Positions 32,296 to 39,945 of a stretch of 44,488 nt of DNA are shown piece after piece. The notes beneath the pieces were generated by a model. The model ran no database searches. It had not been told where the DNA came from and worked only from the letters and a program-made list of their open reading frames with translations. Source of the stretch: Brachyspira sp. G79 (lineage in GTDB: Bacteria; Spirochaetota; Brachyspiria; Brachyspirales; Brachyspiraceae). The first letter of the stretch is position 1. Every line of letters starts with the position of its first letter. The DNA is taken from contig NZ_JQIU01000008.1 of assembly GCF_002379365.1 (NCBI RefSeq), positions 2,205,871 through 2,250,358 on the forward strand, written 5' to 3'. A program made the position numbers and the translations under genes.

Positions 32296-32559
32296 ATGGT
32301 AACTAAAGATGAAATAGAAAATGAAGTTTCACAGAATTATCAATTCTTTTTACGAGAAAAAGAAAATAATCACATTCCTTATGACTGCCTTAATAAAGTG
32401 GCATTATTAAGAAAACAGCAAATAATAGATTATTTTGATTCAATAGATGACGCTTTAAAATATGCTAGAAAAGTTTATGAAGATGGTTTATATTCTGTAC
32501 AGAAAGTGAATGATATTGTTATCAATTTAGGATATATAGGGAGCGTGTTAAATGCCTAA
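32296..32559 (+). CDS. Small partner protein of the retropepsin-like gene
   Basis: An 87-residue helical protein (MVTKDEIENEVSQNYQFFLR...) whose end overlaps the start of the protease-like gene by 8 bases. The middle SIDDALKYARKVYEDGLYSVQKV looks like a small helical bundle. The two genes form an isolated rightward pair with its own terminator, lacking the late motif, so they are probably expressed in the lysogen. Confidence 0.5.
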   Translation: MVTKDEIENEVSQNYQFFLREKENNHIPYDCLNKVALLRKQQIIDYFDSIDDALKYARKVYEDGLYSVQKVNDIVINLGYIGSVLNA

Positions 32560-32950
32560 ATTGACACTTCCTATTGTAAATAATCAAGCTATCTGTGAAG
32601 CATTTATATACGATAATATAAGTCATCAGCGAATCACTTCTAATGAGAATAAAGTACGTGTATTATTTGATACAGGAGCTACTAATAGTGCTGTTACTTC
32701 TAAAGTCATTAAACAATTAAATATACAGCCTATATCAAAAAGAGCTATGCTTTCTCCTTTAGGAACTAGCGAAGTTAATATTTATAAAGTTAATATTTTT
32801 CTGCCTTTCCCTCAAAATATAGCTCTTTCTCAAGAACTATTTGTTTCTGAAATAGCAGATAATCCTACTTTTGATGTAATAATAGGTATGGATATTATTC
32901 AGCGTGGTTGTTTAATTATATCTGATAAAGCATTTATTTTCAGTATTTGA
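32552..32950 (+). CDS. Retropepsin-like aspartic protease family protein
   Basis: The 132-residue protein has the aspartic protease signature VLFDTGATNSAVTSKVI (about residues 42-58) and, near the C-terminus, FDVIIGMDIIQRGCLIIS, the hydrophobic-hydrophobic-Gly flap typical of single-domain retropepsin-like proteins. It would act as a homodimer with one Asp from each chain. There is no signal peptide, so it should be cytoplasmic. Pairing with a small helical protein is notable. Confidence 0.75.
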   Translation: MPKLTLPIVNNQAICEAFIYDNISHQRITSNENKVRVLFDTGATNSAVTSKVIKQLNIQPISKRAMLSPLGTSEVNIYKVNIFLPFPQNIALSQELFVSEIADNPTFDVIIGMDIIQRGCLIISDKAFIFSI

Positions 32951-32980
32951 TAATAAACACTATTTCTTAATAAAAAACAT

Positions 32981-33016
32981 AAGCCGACATCGTTTTTACG
33001 GTTTCGGCTTTTTTAT
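32981..33016 (+). terminator. Rho-independent terminator
   Basis: AAGCCGA (32981-32987) pairs with TCGGCTT (33004-33010), with an inner CGT/ACG pair, followed by TTTTTT. It ends the retropepsin pair and separates it from late promoter copy 6. Confidence 0.75.
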
Positions 33017-33030
33017 TCCCTAAACATCGA

Positions 33031-33050
33031 TAAACTAACTATAGTATAAA
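33031..33050 (+). promoter_or_regulatory. Late promoter motif, copy 6
   Basis: A perfect copy, with CATCGA before it and TCTTTTTTT after it, 48 bases before the spike gene, which here does have a Shine-Dalgarno. It would drive the baseplate-fibre-lysis operon. Confidence 0.7.
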
Positions 33051-33098
33051 TCTTTTTTTACGCTTTGTTTTTATAATAAAAATAAAGGTAATAAAAAG

Positions 33099-33806
33099 AT
33101 GTTTGAACAAAAAATAGACACATATCAAAGTATAAATAATAATATTGCTAATCAAATAAACAACGCATTAAAAAGCCTTCCAAAATCTGAGCCTTGTAAG
33201 GTTGAGGAAGTGAAAGGCAATAAAGTAAAAGTTGCCAGAATGCTTGAAAATGACAATGTTATAGGTTATGCCGATAATGTGCCTATAATACGCCCTATCT
33301 ATTTTACCTACCCTATCAAACAAGGCGATGTTGGGCTTTTAATAGCCTCAAATTATCCTTGCGGAAGTTATATAAAAGATAATAATACACCGCCAAAAAA
33401 TATGCCTGAAAATGCCAATGGTTCGGGTTATTTGTTTCTGCCTTTAGCTCCTGACAATTTAGATTTTATTCAAGATACAGAGGGTAAGGCTTTTGAAATA
33501 TATTCACTGGACGGTAAAACTTCAATAATCATTGATGATGATAAAATACAAATAAAAGATAATGCCTCAGGCGATGATGAGGGCGATAACAATAATATTT
33601 TGATAGATGAAAACGGAATAAATATATTAGACACAAATAAAAATAATATTGTTATGAGTTCGGACGGAATAAGCATTACAGATGTAAACGAGAATAAAAT
33701 AACTCTTTCAAGCAGTGGGGCAACAGTAGAAGATAAAAACGGAAATGTAATTGAAATGGGAAGTACAAGCGTAAAAATAAATAATAATTTAGAGGTGCTT
33801 CAGTGA
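33099..33806 (+). CDS. Baseplate spike protein (gpV/Mu gp45-like)
   Basis: The 235-residue protein has an N-terminal OB-like domain (VEEVKGNKVKVARM; YPIKQGDVGLLIASNYP, with the typical GD-x-GLL phrase) and a C-terminal repetitive beta-helix (ILIDENGINILDTNKNNIVM, SSDGISITDVNENKITLSS), as in central spikes that pierce the host envelope. First gene of the baseplate operon, followed by gp25, J and I genes in Mu/P2 order. AAAGG precedes the ATG. Confidence 0.75.
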   Translation: MFEQKIDTYQSINNNIANQINNALKSLPKSEPCKVEEVKGNKVKVARMLENDNVIGYADNVPIIRPIYFTYPIKQGDVGLLIASNYPCGSYIKDNNTPPKNMPENANGSGYLFLPLAPDNLDFIQDTEGKAFEIYSLDGKTSIIIDDDKIQIKDNASGDDEGDNNNILIDENGINILDTNKNNIVMSSDGISITDVNENKITLSSSGATVEDKNGNVIEMGSTSVKINNNLEVLQ

Positions 33807-34168
33807 AATACATAGCAGTTCAAGGCTGTACGCTTACAACAGACAATGCTACAGCTCAGGCTACTATAATAGACAGTCCATCTGTAAAAGTAAAAGCAGG
33901 CGGAAATGGAGTATATAAAACGCCTCTTAAAGTACAGGTTGCGGGAGCTACTCAAGGTAATTTTGCTCAGACTGCCCCAAGTGTTGGAAATATTGAAAGC
34001 ACTGCACAAAAAGTAAAGGCGGATAATGTGCTTGTAATTTTGGAAGGGGATAAAACAAATACTCCTGTTCAATGCCCTGCTACAGACCCAAGCACTGGGG
34101 CAACAACTACAATTATGGTAACAGTTACAGTACAGCAGGCAGGACAGACTAAAGTTTTAGGAGCATAA
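33803..34168 (+). CDS. Spike-associated protein (possible PAAR-like tip)
   Basis: A 121-residue Ala/Thr/Val-rich protein starting at a GTG that overlaps the spike stop. Its pattern (VQGCTLTTDNATAQATIIDSP, then VKAGGNGVYKTPLKVQVAGA) is beta-rich with Gly turns and recalls small PAAR-like or DUF4280-like spike-tip proteins; I cannot confirm metal ligands. GAGG precedes the start. Confidence 0.4.
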   Translation: MKYIAVQGCTLTTDNATAQATIIDSPSVKVKAGGNGVYKTPLKVQVAGATQGNFAQTAPSVGNIESTAQKVKADNVLVILEGDKTNTPVQCPATDPSTGATTTIMVTVTVQQAGQTKVLGA

Positions 34169-34260
34169 AGGAGGAGTGAGCCGAAGCCATCTGACAAACT
34201 TGTTTGGCAGATACTTTTAGGCGACCGAGTAGGCACCCTTTGGGTGGGCGAACATAACAA
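34168..34260 (+). promoter_or_regulatory. Leader RNA element, copy 6 (three-hairpin variant)
   Basis: AAGGAGG, then 5' arm 34176-34188 (GTGAGCCGAAGCC as in copy 1). The 3' arm is interrupted: GGC at 34220-34222, a GACCGAGTAGG loop, an extra hairpin CACCC-TTT-GGGTG (34234-34246), then GGCGAAC at 34247-34253. Inner hairpin: ATCTG/CAGAT, A.G mismatch, CAAA/TTTG. It ends ATAACAATA and runs straight into copy 7, so it has no start codon of its own. Confidence 0.65.
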
Positions 34261-34261
34261 T

Positions 34262-34338
34262 AAAGGAGGAAAGCGAATGCGAGCCTGCGAATAAGTTTAC
34301 TTGTTCGCATATTTAAGGCGAGCAGGAGCATAGCAATA
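34262..34338 (+). promoter_or_regulatory. Split-SD leader RNA element, copy 7
   Basis: AAAGGAGG, helix 34273-34285 (GCGAATGCGAGCC) with 34317-34329 (GGCGAGCAGGAGC), both G.A steps kept. Inner hairpin 10 bp (34286-34295 with 34300-34309), loop TTTA; its lower six pairs differ completely from copies 4 and 5 while the upper TAAG/CTTG part is the same. ATG 34339 follows by 9 bases. Confidence 0.75.
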
Positions 34339-34680
34339 ATGGGAGCATGGCTTTTAGATGTTAATGGGGCTTGGCATGAAGTAACAGGCGATATTGAAAC
34401 TAGGATAATTGATTTTATTACTAGGCTTCAAACTATAAAAGGTGAACAGTCTTTTAATGCTGATAACGGACTTGATTTTTTAAATATTATAAACGGTTCC
34501 TCTTTGCTTGAAGTAGAAGTTGAGAATATAGCAAGAGATTTTAATAATTATTTTGATGTAACGATTGGAAAATCGGAAGAAGATAAAAAAGCAAGAGTAA
34601 TGAAAATAGACATAAATATGAAGCTAAAAAATAGCAGTAATAATGAAACACTTAATTATACTGCTATTATAGGAGTATAG
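34339..34680 (+). CDS. Baseplate wedge protein (gp25/W, Mu gp46-like)
   Basis: A 113-residue protein directly before baseplate J, in the place of Mu gp46/P2 W/T4 gp25. It has the expected beginning (an N-terminal segment LDVNGAWHEVTGDIETRIIDFI, quoted in part) and a C-terminal beta part (KIDINMKLKNSSNNETLNY). It is flanked on both sides by identical leader RNA elements. Confidence 0.55.
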   Translation: MGAWLLDVNGAWHEVTGDIETRIIDFITRLQTIKGEQSFNADNGLDFLNIINGSSLLEVEVENIARDFNNYFDVTIGKSEEDKKARVMKIDINMKLKNSSNNETLNYTAIIGV

Positions 34681-34683
34681 CAA

Positions 34684-34762
34684 TAAAAGGAGGAAAGCGA
34701 ATGCGAGCCTGCGAATAAGTTTACTTGTTCGCATATTTAAGGCGAGCAGGAGCATAGCAATA
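34684..34762 (+). promoter_or_regulatory. Split-SD leader RNA element, copy 8
   Basis: Identical to copy 7: AAAAGGAGG, helix 34697-34709 with 34741-34753, ATG 34763 nine bases later. The copy begins four bases after the stop of the preceding gene; ATAGCAATAA occurs both before the element (34677 onward) and after it (34754 onward). Confidence 0.75.
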
Positions 34763-35980
34763 ATGATAATAGGCAATACTGGAGTAATTAAAGATAACCC
34801 TACAGACATTAGAGATGATATTCTTAATCAAGCTATAGACAACGTAGAGGGCTTTACTAATCTCCCAAGCGGAATACAGAATAATCTTTTAGATGAAAGT
34901 GTTATTGTTATCTCTGAAATACAAGATATGCTCTCTAATGTTATGAACAGCGTATCGCCTCTTTATGCTAATGACTTTATGATTTTAGAGCTTGGCGAAG
35001 CATTTGGTCTAAAAATTAAAGATAAAGCACTTCCAAATACAACTATAACTTTCTACGGACTTGCTGGAGTGGTTATTCCAGAAGGTTTAGAAATAAGCAA
35101 TGAGGATAGTTCTAAAAAGTTTATTACTACAAAAAGCGATATTATAAATGCTTCAGGACAGGTAAGTATTTACTGTGAGGGGGCTGATTATTATGATACG
35201 CCTACACCTGCGAATACTCTTACAGTTATGCTCAATCAAGTATTAAATGTTACTAGCTGTACTAATTTAAATGATGCAGTAGAAACTACACCCGCCGAAA
35301 CTATTTCGGAGTTTAGAATTCGTTTTCAAAATAGAGCTTTAGCAAATAGAAGCGGAACTGTAGCAACATTAAATGATGAATTAAAAAAGGTGGAAGGTAC
35401 AGTTGATAGGCTTTGTACTTATCAGGCTTCGCAGATTGTAGAAGAAGGAGTAAGTAAAGCAGTTTTAGAAGTTATTGTTGGCGGAGGTGATGATTATCAA
35501 GTTGCTTTAGCTATATTTAATAGCGTACTTTATCCTGATATTTTTGTTTCTAATCCTTCAAATGATGAAACAAACAGAACAGTAAATATAAATGTTACTT
35601 TTAATGAAGTTGATTTTCCTATCACTTATACAAGACCTAAAATTAATCAATTAAGCATAAATATTTCGCTTACAGTTCAAAGCGGATTTATTAATATACC
35701 GAGCGAGGCTTTTACTTTACTGCTTCGTACTTATTTTTTAAATTATATTAATAATTTAAAAATAGGATATAGCCCTACTGGTTATGCTTTCGATGATTTA
35801 ATTTATCAATGTTTTAAAGATAATTTTTACAATATAAGCATTATAACTGGAATAAATTATACGCTCACTGTCAATGATGAGCCTGCTTCTTTGAATGCTC
35901 AAAGACAATTACAGACTGAGTTTGATGAGGCATACACATTATTAAATCTACAATGTAATCTCACAGGAGCTAGCGTATGA
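34763..35980 (+). CDS. Baseplate J protein (gp6/Mu gp47-like)
   Basis: The 405-residue protein follows the J family layout: a helical N-terminus (PSGIQNNLLDESVIVISEIQ), the ALPNTTITFYGLAGVVIPEGL strand region, and ETTPAETISEFRIRFQNRALANRSGT (about 188-213, quoted in part), the E-x-x-x-x-FR-x-R-x core of baseplate J. It forms the wedge that links hub and fibres. It overlaps the following I gene by four bases. Confidence 0.8.
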   Translation: MIIGNTGVIKDNPTDIRDDILNQAIDNVEGFTNLPSGIQNNLLDESVIVISEIQDMLSNVMNSVSPLYANDFMILELGEAFGLKIKDKALPNTTITFYGLAGVVIPEGLEISNEDSSKKFITTKSDIINASGQVSIYCEGADYYDTPTPANTLTVMLNQVLNVTSCTNLNDAVETTPAETISEFRIRFQNRALANRSGTVATLNDELKKVEGTVDRLCTYQASQIVEEGVSKAVLEVIVGGGDDYQVALAIFNSVLYPDIFVSNPSNDETNRTVNINVTFNEVDFPITYTRPKINQLSINISLTVQSGFINIPSEAFTLLLRTYFLNYINNLKIGYSPTGYAFDDLIYQCFKDNFYNISIITGINYTLTVNDEPASLNAQRQLQTEFDEAYTLLNLQCNLTGASV

Positions 35981-36588
35981 TAAAAGAATTAAGTAAAATA
36001 AAGGTTTGGCAGCAATATAAACGCTCTGACGCTATAGTGAATTATTTTGCTTTTTTAAGAGATTATATTCAAGAAAATTATAATGATTTATTTTTTAAAT
36101 ACAATAAAGACACAAAAGAAATAGAGCTTGGAGAATATGGAAAAGAGTTTTGTATTAATCAGGCTCAGACAGAATATTTACAGTATTATTTAGAAAGTGT
36201 TTACGGTATGAAAAGACCGCACTATTTAGTAGACAGAACATACTATGACAGCGGACTTAAATATGACAGTTTCTATAAATACGATGAAAATGGTACTGCC
36301 GAATTAGTGCCTATTCCTTTATTAAAAAAAATATTTACTTTTGTTTATAACTTAAAATACACTCACTGGTCCATACCCAATTTAGCAGGAATGCTTGCGG
36401 ACTTTTGCGAAGTAAATATTACAGAAGTGAAAATTGAAATAGACAAAACTAGATTAAAATATTTTAAAGTTTATCTCCCGACAACTCAAAGTTCACAGGA
36501 TTTTAGAATAATTTATAACACTTATAGAAATGTATTAAATATGCCTATCGGCTTTAATATGGAAATTAATTTAATTGATGAGGTGTAA
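35977..36588 (+). CDS. Tail protein I / Mu gp48-like baseplate protein
   Basis: A 203-residue protein coupled to baseplate J, in the place of P2 I/Mu gp48. It starts with a helical region (VWQQYKRSDAIVNYFAFLRDY) and has LEQ-like QAQTEYLQYYLESVYGM, then WSIPNLAGMLADFCEV. Expected to connect the wedge to the tail fibre, which is encoded next. Confidence 0.6.
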   Translation: MIKELSKIKVWQQYKRSDAIVNYFAFLRDYIQENYNDLFFKYNKDTKEIELGEYGKEFCINQAQTEYLQYYLESVYGMKRPHYLVDRTYYDSGLKYDSFYKYDENGTAELVPIPLLKKIFTFVYNLKYTHWSIPNLAGMLADFCEVNITEVKIEIDKTRLKYFKVYLPTTQSSQDFRIIYNTYRNVLNMPIGFNMEINLIDEV

Positions 36589-36591
36589 TTA

Positions 36592-38679
36592 ATGGCAAAC
36601 TTAAATAATAATATTATTAATACAAATATAGCAGGAAATACAAGCAATATACTTGTTCCAGACATTGCGGCAATAGCGAGCGGTATAGAGTTTAAATCAA
36701 ATATAGACAGTAATGTTTTGAACGGGTATTATAATTTATTGTCCGAAGCTGTACAGTATTTACAGTTTACAGGGGGACTTTATGATGAAACTGCTGATTA
36801 TGGCGAAGGAAATATTGCCTCATTAGTTATAAAAAACGGAACTGATTACAGTATTTGGCAGTTTAGAAGAAACGCAAATAATCCTCAAGTATCAAACAAC
36901 AATCCTCCAATTACTGGGGCAAGCATAACTACTGTAAACGGAGTGGACGCTTACGAGGGCGGAACATTAAATACTGACTGGGACAAACTTACAGAAGATT
37001 ATGCTATTGAGGCAACAGCAAATACAGTTATGGGAAGAGACAGCGAGGGGGCAAGCAATGTAAATATGCCTTCTTCAATCACAAATACTTCTATAGTAAA
37101 TAATCAATATCTCACTCAAAAATTATCCTTAAAACAGGATAATTTGACAGCAGGTACGAATATAATTATTCAAGGAAATACTATAAGTACAAGCAGTAAT
37201 GTAGCCACACAGACAGACCTTGCTACCAAACAGGACAAGCTCACAGCAGGCACTAATATCACTATAGAAAATAATGTAATAAGTGCTAGCGGAAACTTGG
37301 CTACAAAAGCCGAACTTGTTTCTTTTGATAATACCAACGCACAGTTACAGTTAGTTAGTTATGACTTTCCTAGATTTAGTGTAGAAATACCAACTTATAA
37401 TTTAGTTTTATCAGACGGAACAAATGATTATAACGCTACTATTTCCAAGCAGGAAGACGGAAGCTATTTATTAAGCGGAGTATTAGATAACTTTAATATT
37501 ACAAATGCTAATGAAGTAGATATTCAAATAAAAAGCATTAATGGTATAAGTGAAAGTGTGTTAACTTATGTTTTCCCCGCTATATTATCACAATTTTTTG
37601 AAATAGAGAATATTTCTGAATCATCTCTAACTTTATTTGATACTTTAGAAAACGAAGTTAATATACAAGATAAAAATAATTTCCAATTTGGGTTTTATTT
37701 TGAAGGCGGACCGAGTAGTACTCTTTATTTAAAAATAAAGAGTACAGAAGTTTTATCTATAGCAGGTTCAACTATTACATTAAATATAAAAAATAGAGTT
37801 TTAAGACCTACAGATATTAATATATTTTATATAGATACAACAACAGGTCAAACAATAAATCAAATACAATTAACTCAAACAAATTCTACTGTATCGTATC
37901 AAGGTACTTATAATGGATATACTGCGAGCTTGAACGCAATATATTTTTATTCTGATTTAGATATGAGTAATTATTTTAATTTAGTGGCTAATGAAACTAG
38001 TTTGAATAATACAACAGGTATAACTTCAAGCAGCGGCAAAGCGGTTAAGTTTGGGATATATTTATCCCCAAGTACAACTAATATATATAGTTTAATTTTA
38101 GCCTACCAAGATGGAAGTGAAATAAATCAACGAGATGTATTTACTTTCAATCTCACACCTGATAAAAACTCTACACTTGAACCAGTTTATAGAGGAGTTG
38201 ATAATGTTCAGCAGGCTATAGAAGTCTTATCAGAAGAAGTTACTAATGTACAGAATGATATAGAAACAATAGTATTAAATAGAATAAAACCTATTGGTTC
38301 GGTTTACTATCAAATATCAGAAGTAAATGGCAGTTTTGATAATAATAAAAGCCCAGAAAAATTATTTGGCGGTACTTGGCAAATATTACACAATAACGAG
38401 GGCATATTCTTAAGAACAGAGGGAGGATATGCAAATGAAAATAGAATTAATGGAGTTCAGGGTGATGCTATTAGAAATATAACAGCTTATGCAGATTTAC
38501 AATGTGGTGTATACTCCTATGGTGGTGCTTTTAAAACTTCAGGGGCATTAAGAGGTAGTAGTAATGATTATAACCCACGCCCTTCATTTCTTCATATGGA
38601 TTTTAATGGTATTGTTCCTACAGGTTCAGAAAATAGACCTAAAAATAGGCTTATAAGAATATGGTTAAGAATAGCATAA
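36592..38679 (+). CDS. Tail fibre protein
   Basis: A 695-residue fibre. Near residues 180-245 are two repeats of the shaft motif KQDNLTAGTNIIIQGN/KQDKLTAGTNITIENN, followed by beta-rich domains. The C-terminal 130 residues are a collar/tip-like domain: PIGSVYYQ, SPEKLFGGTW, FLRTEGGYANENRINGVQGD and the end ENRPKNRLIRIWLRIA, common in fibre tips that bind the host surface. GAGG precedes the ATG. Confidence 0.8.
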   Translation: MANLNNNIINTNIAGNTSNILVPDIAAIASGIEFKSNIDSNVLNGYYNLLSEAVQYLQFTGGLYDETADYGEGNIASLVIKNGTDYSIWQFRRNANNPQVSNNNPPITGASITTVNGVDAYEGGTLNTDWDKLTEDYAIEATANTVMGRDSEGASNVNMPSSITNTSIVNNQYLTQKLSLKQDNLTAGTNIIIQGNTISTSSNVATQTDLATKQDKLTAGTNITIENNVISASGNLATKAELVSFDNTNAQLQLVSYDFPRFSVEIPTYNLVLSDGTNDYNATISKQEDGSYLLSGVLDNFNITNANEVDIQIKSINGISESVLTYVFPAILSQFFEIENISESSLTLFDTLENEVNIQDKNNFQFGFYFEGGPSSTLYLKIKSTEVLSIAGSTITLNIKNRVLRPTDINIFYIDTTTGQTINQIQLTQTNSTVSYQGTYNGYTASLNAIYFYSDLDMSNYFNLVANETSLNNTTGITSSSGKAVKFGIYLSPSTTNIYSLILAYQDGSEINQRDVFTFNLTPDKNSTLEPVYRGVDNVQQAIEVLSEEVTNVQNDIETIVLNRIKPIGSVYYQISEVNGSFDNNKSPEKLFGGTWQILHNNEGIFLRTEGGYANENRINGVQGDAIRNITAYADLQCGVYSYGGAFKTSGALRGSSNDYNPRPSFLHMDFNGIVPTGSENRPKNRLIRIWLRIA

Positions 38680-38692
38680 TAGGAGAAAAAAT

Positions 38693-39319
38693 ATGTATAT
38701 AGTAATTTATAAAGATAATAAGATAAAAAATATAATTAGTAGTAATAAAGATACAGAACAAGTAATAAAAGATTTAAAACTTAAAAACTTTATTTTAGAT
38801 GATGATAAATATAAAGTTTTTGAAAAAATACAAAATATGAGTGTTACTGATATTAGAGCTATCAAAGAAGATGGTTCTGTAATGAGTTTAGAAGAACAAA
38901 TTGAAAATAAAATATTAGTTTTAGAAAAAGCTGAAGAAATAAGAAACGGTGGGATATATAAACTTAATAAAAATATACAAGAAGATTTTATTAGATTAGT
39001 AGAATTAGGACTTGAAGAACTAGATGATAAACAAAAGATAGTAACTAGTGATGATGGCAGAAAATATATAACACAAAAAAGCTATGAAGAATTATTCAAA
39101 GAAAATCTAATAACAACTGAAGAATATAATAATTATATTATTAGTCAAAGACAAAGTCAGTATATGTATAATTTAGATGGTGAAAGAGCAGAACTTGTAG
39201 AGAGTGTATTAAATAATTTAGCTAGTCAAGGACTGCTTACAGAAGAGCAAAAATCACAGCTTGAAAGTCTGCAAACTAAAAGGCAAGAAATAAAAACAGA
39301 ATATCCAAAGGAAAATTAA
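38693..39319 (+). CDS. Tail fibre-associated protein (possible assembly factor)
   Basis: A 208-residue acidic, helical protein directly after the fibre gene, where fibre assembly chaperones usually lie. It starts MYIVIYKDNKIKNIISSNK and has long coiled-coil segments. No sequence match recognised, so the role is from position. TAGGAG precedes the ATG. Confidence 0.45.
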   Translation: MYIVIYKDNKIKNIISSNKDTEQVIKDLKLKNFILDDDKYKVFEKIQNMSVTDIRAIKEDGSVMSLEEQIENKILVLEKAEEIRNGGIYKLNKNIQEDFIRLVELGLEELDDKQKIVTSDDGRKYITQKSYEELFKENLITTEEYNNYIISQRQSQYMYNLDGERAELVESVLNNLASQGLLTEEQKSQLESLQTKRQEIKTEYPKEN

Positions 39320-39330
39320 AGGAGGTTTAC

Positions 39331-39945
39331 ATGCTTAATAGAGAACAAATAATAAAAATAGGCATTAATGAAAAATGGTTAGAGCCTTTGAACAATGCTT
39401 TTGAAAAATATGATATTACAGACACCGAAGGCGGACAGTCGTCTAAGAACGAAGTTTCTATGTTTTTAGCTCAGACTACTCATGAAAGCAATAATTATAA
39501 AAGGCTTGAAGAGAGTTTTAATTACAGACCTGAAAGGCTTTTTCAAGTGTTCAAAAAAAGAGTTGGAAGTTTGGATAAAGCTAAAGAGTTATGCTCTAAA
39601 GGTGCCAAAGCTATAGGAGACTTTGTTTATGGCGGACGTTTAGGTAATTCCAAAGATGAAGGATACAAATACAGAGGCAGAGGAATTATTCAGCTTACTG
39701 GAAAAAATAATTATAAATATTATGGGGAAAAATTAAATATTGATTTGGTAAATAGTCCCGACTTAGCAAAAGAACCTGATACTGCTATAGAAATAGCTTT
39801 GCTTTTTTGGAAGGAAAAAGGCTTAGGGTTATTAGCACGTAAAGGAGATGTTAAAGGAGTTACCAAACTTATTAATGGCGGTTACAACGGACTTGAAGAT
39901 AGGCAGAATAGATTTGATAGAATATTAAAAATATTGGAGGAATAA
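39331..39945 (+). CDS. Endolysin, GH19 chitinase-like
   Basis: The 204-residue enzyme has the GH19 endolysin pattern: FLAQTTHESNNYKRLEESFNY (catalytic Glu of HES, quoted in part), FVYGGRLGN, YKYRGRGIIQLTGKNNY and TKLINGGYNGLEDRQNRF. It hydrolyses peptidoglycan at the end of infection. There is no signal peptide, so it depends on a holin. AAAGGAGG precedes the ATG. Confidence 0.85.
   Translation: MLNREQIIKIGINEKWLEPLNNAFEKYDITDTEGGQSSKNEVSMFLAQTTHESNNYKRLEESFNYRPERLFQVFKKRVGSLDKAKELCSKGAKAIGDFVYGGRLGNSKDEGYKYRGRGIIQLTGKNNYKYYGEKLNIDLVNSPDLAKEPDTAIEIALLFWKEKGLGLLARKGDVKGVTKLINGGYNGLEDRQNRFDRILKILEE

Noticed and set aside
11220-33050. T7-like promoter: the motif contains CTAACTATAG, similar to CTCACTATAG of T7.
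   Set aside because: No single-subunit RNA polymerase gene is present in the window and the likeness is limited to about nine bases; a sigma factor gene is present instead.
15257-34762. CRISPR or coding tandem repeats as explanation for the leader elements.
   Set aside because: Copies are far apart, each lies exactly before a gene, arms pair with each other, and no cas genes or regular spacers exist.
15257-34762. Programmed ribosome bypassing (T4 gene 60 type) within the leader elements.
   Set aside because: No start codon precedes the elements in a suitable frame; they separate an SD from an ATG rather than two coding parts.
36592-38679. Diversity-generating retroelement acting on the tail fibre.
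   Set aside because: No reverse transcriptase gene and no template repeat for the fibre tip were seen.
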